A stretch of 64,000 nt of DNA from Bog-950 sp964423405 (GTDB lineage Bacteria > Bacteroidota > Bacteroidia > Chitinophagales > LD1): contig CAYREY010000012.1 of NCBI GenBank assembly GCA_964423405.1, forward strand, positions 1 to 64,000, in the 5' to 3' direction. The notes under the pieces are model-generated. The model did no database searches and was not told where the DNA came from. It saw nothing but the letters and a program-made list of their open reading frames with translations. Numbering within the stretch: position 1 is the stretch's first letter; every line of letters begins with the position of its first letter. Positions 8,081-16,219 of this stretch are shown here, one piece after another. Both the position numbers and the translations under genes were made by a program.

Positions 8081-10621
8081 ATGGTAGATTTTTTTGCAAC
8101 ACGGTTTGGGGCTAATGGTTTTTTAGGCGAGCATTTGTGGTTAGGCCATTTGGGCCAGTTTTTACTTACATTTAGTTTTGCTGCCTCGCTGCTGGCTTTT
8201 CTGGCCTATTTCGCAGCAGAGTTTTCTAACGAAAAAGAGAATAAGAACAATTGGCGCAAAATAGCCCGTGGTGCATTTATAGGCCACGGCGTAGCTATAA
8301 TAGGCATATTTGTATTGTTGTTTGTAATGATACTTAACCACTGGTTTGAGTACCATTATGCCTGGCGCCATTCTTCTACAACGCTGCCCATGAAATACAT
8401 TATCAGTAGTTTCTGGGAAGGGCAGGAGGGTAGCTTTCTGTTATGGGAGTTTTGGATTGTTATACTTGGTTTTGCCTGTATTAAAACAGCCGGTGGTTAC
8501 GAAGACCCTGTAATGGGTATTGTTTCGTTGGTTCAGTTTTTCCTCGGCTCAATGGTGTTAGGGGTTTATATTTTCGGCTTTAAGCTGGGCAGCACACCAT
8601 TTATACTGCTACGCCATGTAATGCTGGAAGCCCCTATTTTTCAGAAACCTGATTACCTCTCGTTCATTCAGGATGGCAACGGGCTAAACCCACTGTTGCA
8701 GAATTACTGGATGACCATTCACCCACCTGTGCTGTTTTGCGGTTTTGCATCGGTTACTTTTCCGTTTGCTTTTGCATTGGCCAGCCTGTTGCGTAAAGAC
8801 TGGGACGGCTGGATAAAGCCTGCCATGCCATGGGCACTGTTTTCAACGGCGGTACTTGGTACCGGTATTTTAATGGGTGGTGCCTGGGCGTATGAATCGC
8901 TTAGCTTTGGCGGTTTCTGGGCATGGGACCCGGTAGAGAATATGAGCTTTGTGCCCTGGTTGATGGTAGTGGCCGGTTTGCACATGTTGCTGGTTTACCG
9001 CTACACCAAACACTCGCTTATAAGTGCCTATGTGTTTTTTCTGCTAGGGTTTATTACCGTTTTGTATTCAACTTACCTTACCCGTAGTGGCCGCCTGGGC
9101 GATACATCGGTACACTCGTTTACCGACGATGGCCTGGAACCACAGCTACTGGCCTACTTTGCCTTTTTTATTGTTAGCGGTTTTACCTTGTTGTTTATAC
9201 GTGTTTTTAAAAAGCAGATACCATCGCAGCAGAAAGAAGAAGAACTGGGCAGCCGCGAATTCTGGATGTTTATTGGTACCCTCATTCTTTTACTATCGGC
9301 TGTACAAATGACGTTCACTACCTCTATCCCTGTCTGGAACCTGTTGTTTCATGATCGTTGGGAGATAATGAAAGATAAGATTGCCCCGCCCGAGAACGTA
9401 ATTGCCCACTATAATTCTATACAGATTTGGCTGGGTATTATAGTAGGCCTGCTTACCGGTATGGTGCAGTTTCTGTCGTACAAGCTTGGTAAGTTTGCTT
9501 CTACTGCCAAATGGGCTGTTTATTCGTTTGCGGCATCGCTGGTGGTAGCTATTGCTATAGCTGTTACCATGAGCATTCCGTTTACCCAGCAACACCTGAT
9601 AGACCTAACCGGTGTTTCTGATAAGCTGTTCCTTAAGTTCCCGTTCATTTCTACATACTTCCTGTTTTTGGTGGCATCGTTGTATGCCGTGTTTGGTAAC
9701 CTGACATACCTAACGGTTGTACAGCGCGGCAACTGGCGCTTGCTGGGCGGTAGTATCACTCACTTTGGGTTTGGGGTGTTTTTGGTAGGTGTGCTTATTT
9801 CTCAGGGCGAGAAGCAGGTAATATCTATTAACCGTGAGGGGGTAAATTTTGGTAAGGACTTTAAAGAGTCGGAGAAGATAGAGAACATATTGCTGCTTAA
9901 AGATTCGACCATGCGTATGGGCGATTATGAAGTAACCTATACGGGGACCCGCGAAGAAAAGCCTAACCACCTGTATGAGGTTAGGTACATTCAACGCGAC
10001 TCAGCAACAGGGAAAGTTAAAGAAGAGTTTACCCTGCTTCCCAATGCCCAACTTAACCCTAAAATGGGTTTGCTGGCTAACCCAGATACCAAGCATTATA
10101 TCACCCGCGATGTATTTACACACGTATCGTCGGTGCCCGATAACAGTAAACTGAAAGATACCCTGATTACCATGGATGCTGCTGTGGGCGATACCTTTTT
10201 TACTAAAACCGCCCGTGTAAGTATAGATGCACTTAACCCAAAGCCTACACTGCCGGATGGTTTTGAAGCTAACAACAAACTGGTGGTTGGTGCAGTGCTT
10301 ACCGTTACCGGTGCCGATGGTAAACCATATACGGCACAGCCGGTATTTGTGATAGACATGGCAGATAACAACGCCATATCATCGCTACCGGCAGAGGTAG
10401 CCCCTATGAGTATGAATATTGAGCTTACCCGTATTGACCCTCAATCGAAAAAGCTTACACTGGCCATACGGGAAACAGAAAAGGCATCGGATTTCATCAT
10501 CATGAAAGCCATTATATTCCCTTACATCAATCTGGTTTGGCTGGGTGGTATAATTACCTTTTTGGGTGCTCTACTCAGTATGTGGCGCCGTGCCAACGAG
10601 AACAAGACAGCTACAGCATAA
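8081..10621 (+). CDS. ccmF: cytochrome c-type biogenesis protein CcmF (haem lyase, CcsA/CcmF family)
   Basis: Large polytopic membrane protein, 846 residues, of the haem-handling family that transfers haem from CcmE to apocytochrome c. It contains the tryptophan-rich WWD signature (GGFWAWDPVENMSFVPWL, about residues 280-298). Numerous membrane segments surround this motif, a large periplasmic domain lies at about 585-805, and a final membrane helix sits near the C-terminus. Histidines at about residues 210 and 346 are candidate haem ligands by family analogy. It follows ccmE directly; other ccm genes (ccmABCH) are not in this window. Confidence 0.92.
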   Translation: MVDFFATRFGANGFLGEHLWLGHLGQFLLTFSFAASLLAFLAYFAAEFSNEKENKNNWRKIARGAFIGHGVAIIGIFVLLFVMILNHWFEYHYAWRHSSTTLPMKYIISSFWEGQEGSFLLWEFWIVILGFACIKTAGGYEDPVMGIVSLVQFFLGSMVLGVYIFGFKLGSTPFILLRHVMLEAPIFQKPDYLSFIQDGNGLNPLLQNYWMTIHPPVLFCGFASVTFPFAFALASLLRKDWDGWIKPAMPWALFSTAVLGTGILMGGAWAYESLSFGGFWAWDPVENMSFVPWLMVVAGLHMLLVYRYTKHSLISAYVFFLLGFITVLYSTYLTRSGRLGDTSVHSFTDDGLEPQLLAYFAFFIVSGFTLLFIRVFKKQIPSQQKEEELGSREFWMFIGTLILLLSAVQMTFTTSIPVWNLLFHDRWEIMKDKIAPPENVIAHYNSIQIWLGIIVGLLTGMVQFLSYKLGKFASTAKWAVYSFAASLVVAIAIAVTMSIPFTQQHLIDLTGVSDKLFLKFPFISTYFLFLVASLYAVFGNLTYLTVVQRGNWRLLGGSITHFGFGVFLVGVLISQGEKQVISINREGVNFGKDFKESEKIENILLLKDSTMRMGDYEVTYTGTREEKPNHLYEVRYIQRDSATGKVKEEFTLLPNAQLNPKMGLLANPDTKHYITRDVFTHVSSVPDNSKLKDTLITMDAAVGDTFFTKTARVSIDALNPKPTLPDGFEANNKLVVGAVLTVTGADGKPYTAQPVFVIDMADNNAISSLPAEVAPMSMNIELTRIDPQSKKLTLAIRETEKASDFIIMKAIIFPYINLVWLGGIITFLGALLSMWRRANENKTATA

Positions 10622-10732
10622 GATAGCCTTATTTTTCACGTTTACTACAAGTATATGGCTGTACAAAACAGGCAAGTGTAATAGTTTGTTTGACTTAGCA
10701 ATGGTACCTTAGGTGAAACAAAACTTTACACT

Positions 10733-10936
10733 ATGTTTCAGTACTCCAACATTAAAGCGGAACTGGAAGAGTTTAAGTGCCCTGTCCACCGCAAATCGGC
10801 TATAGTAACGTTTGAAAATGGTAAAATGGAGGTGCACAGCTACTGTTGCGAAAAGCACCGGCAGCTACTGGATGAAAACCTCAGCGAGCTTCCTTCTGCC
10901 CAAAACATCAACGATATTTTACTGGAAGTTTTTTAA
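10733..10936 (+). CDS. small Cys/His-rich protein, unknown function
   Basis: 67 residues, no signal peptide. Two metal-binding-looking pairs are visible: CPVH (residues 15-18) and CCEKH (about 38-42), spaced as in a small zinc ribbon. I do not recognise the family. The frame begins with ATG after an A-rich leader and ends 8 bases before the convergent VOC gene. The regular spacing of Cys/His and the absence of competing frames support a real gene; zinc binding is inference. Confidence 0.6.
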   Translation: MFQYSNIKAELEEFKCPVHRKSAIVTFENGKMEVHSYCCEKHRQLLDENLSELPSAQNINDILLEVF

Positions 10937-10943
10937 CTGCAGC

Positions 10944-11597
10944 TTACATAGTAAGTGTGTGCGTGTTACCGGTATGGGTAAGCACCACCTGTAACGGGTA
11001 GGGCGCCGATGCTATAGTGGTGGGAAACCAGTTTCGGTTTACCGGTACTACTATTAGCAGCCCGTTTGCATTGCCCATTACCGAAAAGCCCGGCGATGGC
11101 GGCTGCTTTTCGTAGTATGATAACCCCGAGGCTGTATTAATGTTATTGCACAGGGTTGTTACATCCGCTGTTACCAATCCTATTTCGCTAATGTTTAGTA
11201 TGCTTTGCGGGCCAAAGGCCTTGTTGCTATTATTGTTTAAATCGTGGCGGGCAATAAACTCCAGTATGTTGCCATTGTTATCGGTAAAGTAAACGGAGTG
11301 CGCATTCCAGTTGGGGAAGTTTACCAATGTATCCTGTTCGTATGGTATCAGTTCAATCTGCCGTTCTGCGCACCACTTCCGCGCATCTTCAATCTGGTTG
11401 CAGGGTATATTAAAGGCAAAGTGGTAAACCGGGTTGGTGTTATCCGTAACCGCCGCGAAACGTAGCATGGTACTACCCGCAGCAACACTTATTTCAGCAT
11501 TGCTTATACGTTCCACCATTAGCCCCAGTATGGTCTGGTAATAGTGGGCGGTGGTGTCTATACTGGTTGTAAACAGTTGTAGTTCCTTAATTTCCAT
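10944..11597 (-). CDS. VOC (glyoxalase/bleomycin resistance fold) family protein
   Basis: 217 residues. The N-terminal part has the vicinal-oxygen-chelate pattern: an opening strand (LQLFTTSIDTTAHYYQTILGL), FAFNIP with a following helix, and SVYFTDNNGNILEFIARHD. It ends with a degenerate second half (EIGLVTADVTTLCNNIN). VOC proteins include metal-dependent lyases, dioxygenases and antibiotic-binding proteins; nothing here fixes the substrate. Possible metal ligands are the conserved E in LEFIARHD and a His in the first half. Confidence 0.83.
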   Translation of the reverse strand: MEIKELQLFTTSIDTTAHYYQTILGLMVERISNAEISVAAGSTMLRFAAVTDNTNPVYHFAFNIPCNQIEDARKWCAERQIELIPYEQDTLVNFPNWNAHSVYFTDNNGNILEFIARHDLNNNSNKAFGPQSILNISEIGLVTADVTTLCNNINTASGLSYYEKQPPSPGFSVMGNANGLLIVVPVNRNWFPTTIASAPYPLQVVLTHTGNTHTLTM

Positions 11598-11735
11598 ACT
11601 GCATATTTAGTGTAATGACGCCGATTGTGTTGCGATATTTTCGCAAAAAATATATTTTACTTTTTTACATTTTACACAGGGCTATTGCCGTGTTTTTTCA
11701 GTAAAATCGCATTCATTTTTTAATCCCCGTTCCCA

Positions 11736-13058
11736 ATGAAAAAATTATTGCTGCCTGTTGTAGGGCTATTGCTGGTATTGGCCGCCAACGCAACGTTTGT
11801 AATGCCCGAGAAGTTTCTGATTAGCTACGAACTGAAATATTCGTACACGCAGGATTCGCTAAAAAAATTCTGGAAGAAAAGCCACATCCCTCAAATAGTG
11901 TTGCCTATCCGCAACGATGTGGACATGTACGAAATTACCTATAAAGGCATGTGGCTGGACAGCAGCTTTATTATGGCTAAGGGCGTATTGTACGTACCTA
12001 AACTGGATAAGCCCATGGCCGAGATGGTGTATTGTCACGGCACCCGTATATCGGTAGAGCAGGGTTATGGTATACAGGACCTTGAGCAGGTGGTATGTAT
12101 GATGCATGCTGCCGATAGCTACATTGCGCTGTTTCCGTTTTACTATGGCCTGGGAGGGGGTGAAAAGGAGCACGTTTATCAGGATAGCTGGACAGAGGGC
12201 ATGGCTACAGCGTATATGATAAAAGCCTGCCGCGAGTTATACCCTAAACTGGGTAGATCTACCACCGGTCAGTTATTCTTAACCGGCTACTCGCAGGGCG
12301 GCCATGCATCTATGGCTACCCATAAAATACTGGAATCGGGCTCATTCCCCGAAATTAGCCTGACTGCTTCTTCGCCAATGTCGGGTGCTTATGATATGAC
12401 CGGCGAGCAGGCTAAAACCATGTTTGTGCCTTACGATCAGCCACACTACCTGCCTTATCTTATCCTGTCATACCAGTATGCTTACAATATCTGGAAAGAT
12501 GATGTTTACAGCGTATTTAAAGCACCTTACGATACTATGATGCGCAGTGTGTTTGCTCAGCCGCGCAGCAAAGATTTTGGCTATGTAAACTCTATATTGC
12601 CTAAGGTGCCTAAAGATATGATAGTGGATACCATAGTGGAACGTTTCCGCAGCGACGAAAAGTTTCCTTTTACCTGCAAGCTAAAAGAAAACTGCCTGAC
12701 CGACTGGGTGCCCAAGGCCCCTATGCAGTTATGTGCCTGCTACGGCGATAATGAGGTAACGTACAAAAACACCGAGGCTGCTTACAACGCTATGAGTGCT
12801 AAAACCAATGTGGTACATAAGCGCGTTTTTGGTAAGCACCTGTCGCATAACCCATGTGCACCGTTTGCAATCCTTTACTCTAAGTTCTTCTTCGATAATT
12901 TCCGTAAAGGAAAAAAGAAGCCCGAAAAAATACAGGCCGGTAGAAAGCTGATACTGGCGTTAGGTATAGATATAGCCAACCGTCAGGCACGCAAGCACCT
13001 TAAAAAATATGGCAAAGTAGAAGGTGATGCCCTGGCCAGCCGTAAGGGTAAAAAATAA
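11736..13058 (+). CDS. secreted alpha/beta hydrolase, lipase-like
   Basis: 440 residues with a signal peptide (about 1-20, LLLVLAANATF). The nucleophile elbow GYSQGGHAS places the catalytic serine at residue 186. A likely catalytic histidine lies in GKHLSHNPC (H368 or H371), and the acid would be the Asp in CACYGDNEV. The layout resembles secretory lipases and prolyl-oligopeptidase-like esterases. The C-terminus is Lys-rich. It is followed by its own terminator and by a carboxylesterase gene, which suggests a small cluster of exported hydrolases. Confidence 0.83.
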   Translation: MKKLLLPVVGLLLVLAANATFVMPEKFLISYELKYSYTQDSLKKFWKKSHIPQIVLPIRNDVDMYEITYKGMWLDSSFIMAKGVLYVPKLDKPMAEMVYCHGTRISVEQGYGIQDLEQVVCMMHAADSYIALFPFYYGLGGGEKEHVYQDSWTEGMATAYMIKACRELYPKLGRSTTGQLFLTGYSQGGHASMATHKILESGSFPEISLTASSPMSGAYDMTGEQAKTMFVPYDQPHYLPYLILSYQYAYNIWKDDVYSVFKAPYDTMMRSVFAQPRSKDFGYVNSILPKVPKDMIVDTIVERFRSDEKFPFTCKLKENCLTDWVPKAPMQLCACYGDNEVTYKNTEAAYNAMSAKTNVVHKRVFGKHLSHNPCAPFAILYSKFFFDNFRKGKKKPEKIQAGRKLILALGIDIANRQARKHLKKYGKVEGDALASRKGKK

Positions 13059-13087
13059 TTACTATGGCTTTTAAGTAACAGTAGCAG

Positions 13088-13120
13088 AAAGTCCTTACCC
13101 TGTTGGTAAGGACTTTTTGT
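13088..13120 (+). terminator. intrinsic terminator after the lipase-like gene
   Basis: AAAGTCCTTACC pairs with GGTAAGGACTTT around a CTGTT loop, and a T-rich tract follows on the plus strand. Confidence 0.85.
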
Positions 13121-13217
13121 TTTTTGTACCGGTTCTTACAATTTTTTTTCAATTCAAACGTCTATCGGTTTTTGTAAAGCAGTATCTTCGCAGCCCCAAA
13201 ACACAAACATTGCCTAT

Positions 13218-14777
13218 ATGAGCCACTTATTACGCGCTACCCCCTTACTTGCTTTATTACTTTTGGTACAAACTGTTTATGCTAAAAACGATAACACACC
13301 TTTGCCGGTTAATGATGTACAGACCAAACAAGGCAAAGTGCGTGGTACCCATGCCAAAGGGGTATATGTGTGGCGGGGCATAAAATATGCCGAAGCCGAG
13401 CGGTTTAAAGCACCAGTGCCGGTTCAACCCTGGACGGGTGTACGCGATGCCGTGGCCTTTGGCCCGGTTGCACCACAAACCGAAAGCGGGCTTACCGACA
13501 AGGGGCCGCAATCGGAGGACTGCCTTTACCTGAATATATTTTCGCCGGCAGCCGATGGTAAAAAGCGCCCGGTTATGTTTTGGATACACGGAGGGGGATT
13601 TGTGATTGGCTCGGGCTCTGCCGACCTGTACGATGGCAGTAAACTGGCCAGGCGCGGCGATGTGGTAGTGGTAAGTATTAATTACCGCCTGGGCCCATTG
13701 GGCTTTTTATATTTTAAAGATAATAAGCAGGGCTATGAGAATAACCTGGGCATACTTGACCAGATAGCTGCGTTGAACTGGGTACGAGATAATATTGCTG
13801 CCTTTGGCGGCGACCCTGAGCAGATTACCATTTTTGGTGAGTCGGCGGGTGGTACCAGTGTAGAAACACTCTTATCTACCAAAAAGGCCAAAGGTCTGTT
13901 TAAGCGCGCTATAGTAGAAAGCGGCCCACCGGCCATACTATGGCCTACCCATGTGGCATCTATGCTTACCGAAAAGTTTTTCAGTTTGCTGCATCTGCAT
14001 CCGGATAGTGTAGAGGCAGCCACCCGGGTACCGTTAGATACTATACTGGCAGCAGAAGATGAGCTATTGAAGTTTATGGTAGAGAACACTAACTACAAAG
14101 TGTTTTCGCCAACTATTGATGGTAAGTTGCTTACCGATGATATTTTTAAATGCCAGAAACCTGATGTGACATCGCCGGTAGAACTGATGATAGGTACCAA
14201 CAAGCACGAGGCTACTATGTTTGCCAGTAAAAGGCTGAAAATGGCTCCGCGTACAGCAGAGGGGCTGGAGAAATATTTTGACCAGGTAACCTCAACCGAA
14301 AACAGGGTTAAGGTAACCAAAGCTTATGCTAAATACCCCCGCACCAGTGGTGTTATTGATATACTTACCGATGCGGTGTTCCGTATTCCGGCCATACGGC
14401 TGGCAGAGTGCCGCAGTACGTATGCGCCGGTATATATGTACCGGTTTGAGTGGTCGTCGTTTGCGTTGAATGTAGCCGGTATGAAATCGTTTCATGGTTT
14501 AGAGTTGCCATTTGTATTTGGCAGCTACGATGGCAACCAGGGTAAGCTACTAAAGGTAATAGCTACCAAAAAGCTGATTAACCGCTTAAGTGGCCAAATG
14601 CAGGATGCCTGGATAAACTTTGCCCGCTATGGCAACCCTAACGGTACCGGCGAGCAGGTTTGGAAGCCCTACACAACAACTGAACGTGCCACTATGATAT
14701 TTAATAACAAAAGCCGCCTGGTAATAGACCCCGATAGCAAGCAACGCGCTGCCTGGGATGGGGTGGTTTACTACTAA
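13218..14777 (+). CDS. type-B carboxylesterase/lipase family protein
   Basis: 519 residues with a signal peptide (about 1-22). Family motifs are in order: EDCLYLNIF (about residues 95-103), the oxyanion hole HGGGF, NYRLGPLGF, and the nucleophile elbow GESAGG with S209. The catalytic histidine is expected in FHGLELPFVFG. The C-terminal WxxFARYGNPNG motif is typical of the family. Family members hydrolyse carboxylic esters; the substrate is unknown. A TATCTTCG element at 13183-13190 may be a -7 box, but no -33 box is evident. Confidence 0.92.
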   Translation: MSHLLRATPLLALLLLVQTVYAKNDNTPLPVNDVQTKQGKVRGTHAKGVYVWRGIKYAEAERFKAPVPVQPWTGVRDAVAFGPVAPQTESGLTDKGPQSEDCLYLNIFSPAADGKKRPVMFWIHGGGFVIGSGSADLYDGSKLARRGDVVVVSINYRLGPLGFLYFKDNKQGYENNLGILDQIAALNWVRDNIAAFGGDPEQITIFGESAGGTSVETLLSTKKAKGLFKRAIVESGPPAILWPTHVASMLTEKFFSLLHLHPDSVEAATRVPLDTILAAEDELLKFMVENTNYKVFSPTIDGKLLTDDIFKCQKPDVTSPVELMIGTNKHEATMFASKRLKMAPRTAEGLEKYFDQVTSTENRVKVTKAYAKYPRTSGVIDILTDAVFRIPAIRLAECRSTYAPVYMYRFEWSSFALNVAGMKSFHGLELPFVFGSYDGNQGKLLKVIATKKLINRLSGQMQDAWINFARYGNPNGTGEQVWKPYTTTERATMIFNNKSRLVIDPDSKQRAAWDGVVYY

Positions 14778-14812
14778 AACAAAAACGGGGACTGCTTAGT
14801 CCCCGTTTTTGT
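14778..14812. terminator. bidirectional terminator between convergent genes
   Basis: AACAAAAACGGGGACT pairs with AGTCCCCGTTTTTGTT around a four-base loop. It lies directly after the carboxylesterase stop codon and 18 bases past the stop codon of the convergent phosphatase gene, so it can serve both. Confidence 0.85.
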
Positions 14813-14829
14813 TTCGTAATTTTATGCTG

Positions 14830-16143
14830 TTATTTCTTTAGTTGTAAATCGTTGGCATTTACTATGTACTCCCACTTTTTATCGCCGGCTATACCAAATA
14901 TCTCCATTTTACATACCCGGTTATCTGCCGGGCCGCTAATGGTTACTTTACCAAAGTTTTTGCGGTACAACAAAGTGCCGGGTTCCGAGTAATTATTGAT
15001 AAACCCACTGGTGCGTATTTTAACTACAGGGCTGGTTAGCGGCGATGAAGTAAAGTCGTACATCGGGTATCCTTTCCAGTTACGCTTACTCATCTCGCTA
15101 AAGTGTTTATCGCCCGAAAGGAACATTACACCCTTTATGTTGTTATCGGCAATAAAATCGAGCAGGCTATTACGCTCTTTTGAATATTTGGCGTACGACT
15201 CGCCATAGTAACTATCGTTAAGCACCTGCGAGCCACTGCAAATAAACTTAAACGTTGATTTGCTGGTTAGTAGTTTGTTTTTTATCCATTGCATTTGCTC
15301 CTCGCCAAAGTATGCGCCCGATGTGTCGCCTTCCGGATCGCGGAAATAGCGGTCGTCTGTCATCAAAAACTCTGCATCATAATAGCTATAGCTAAAGTAG
15401 TTTCCTTTCAGCGTATCTGGGCTGTAGGTATTGGGCCAAAACCCTTTAAACACTACTAAGGCAGTGTCTTTAAGGGGGAAATTCTTGTCAGCATCGTTCC
15501 AACCGTAATCGTGGTCATCCCAAATAGCATATTGTGGCACCGATGCCAGAAAATACTGCAACGCCGGAAAGTAGTTGCGCACCTTCAGGTTTCGGTTAAA
15601 CATACCGTCGTAGCTTTTATAATGCTTACCGAAATAGTAAATGTTATCGCCCAGCCACAGCATAAAATCTGATTTTTTGCGGCGCATTACCTCAAAAATG
15701 GCTGTAGACCCACCCGGAAACACAAACCGCGAAATATCGGTATTCATCAGTGCACAAGAGCCTACCAGAAAGTCAAAGTCTTTAACTGTAGTATCGGCCT
15801 GTGTAGTAAATATACATTTGGGGTGTATGCCCACCCCTTCTATAAATTCAGCTTTATAGGTATGGTTGGGTTTTAAGCCGGTAAAATCCATGTTAAGGGC
15901 CGTAACACCTTTGTTGTCGTTTATTTTAGATAGGCCGGTGGGGTAGTACACGCTTTTGTCAACGGTATCTTCCAGCCACATCATGTTTAAGCCATTACCT
16001 TTAAAAGCAATCCAGGCTCTGGCGGTGGTAGTGGTTACTGAGCCAACAATAGGGCCTGTAATAAGCCTGGGTTTTTCGGGGTTTTGCGCGTTGGACTGTA
16101 GTAGCAAAAACAGTAGCAGAGGCAATAACAATAAGTTTTTCAT
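14830..16143 (-). CDS. PhoD-like alkaline phosphatase/phosphodiesterase (metallophosphatase)
   Basis: 437 residues with a signal peptide (about 1-19, ending SNAQ). An N-terminal Fn-III-like segment (about 25-115) precedes the metallophosphatase domain. Typical PhoD-family blocks are visible: LVGSCALM, MLWLGDNIYY, YAIWDDHDYGWNDAD, MTDDRYFRD and MFLSGDKHFSEM. The Asp/His residues of these blocks form the metal site in the family. Predicted to be exported and to hydrolyse phosphoesters. Confidence 0.92.
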   Translation of the reverse strand: MKNLLLLPLLLFLLLQSNAQNPEKPRLITGPIVGSVTTTTARAWIAFKGNGLNMMWLEDTVDKSVYYPTGLSKINDNKGVTALNMDFTGLKPNHTYKAEFIEGVGIHPKCIFTTQADTTVKDFDFLVGSCALMNTDISRFVFPGGSTAIFEVMRRKKSDFMLWLGDNIYYFGKHYKSYDGMFNRNLKVRNYFPALQYFLASVPQYAIWDDHDYGWNDADKNFPLKDTALVVFKGFWPNTYSPDTLKGNYFSYSYYDAEFLMTDDRYFRDPEGDTSGAYFGEEQMQWIKNKLLTSKSTFKFICSGSQVLNDSYYGESYAKYSKERNSLLDFIADNNIKGVMFLSGDKHFSEMSKRNWKGYPMYDFTSSPLTSPVVKIRTSGFINNYSEPGTLLYRKNFGKVTISGPADNRVCKMEIFGIAGDKKWEYIVNANDLQLKK

Positions 16144-16168
16144 GGCGGTGTATGGCTTAAATAAAAAA

Positions 16169-16194
16169 GCGGCCGGATTGTGTAACCCGGCCGC
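16169..16194 (-). terminator. intrinsic terminator for the M43 protease gene on the minus strand
   Basis: GCGGCCGG pairs with CCGGCCGC around a 10-base loop. Read on the minus strand, the stem is followed by six T. It lies 26 bases past the protease stop codon, just before the phosphatase start codon. Confidence 0.7.
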
Positions 16195-16219
16195 TGCAAA
16201 ACTAAAAACTATATTGGCT

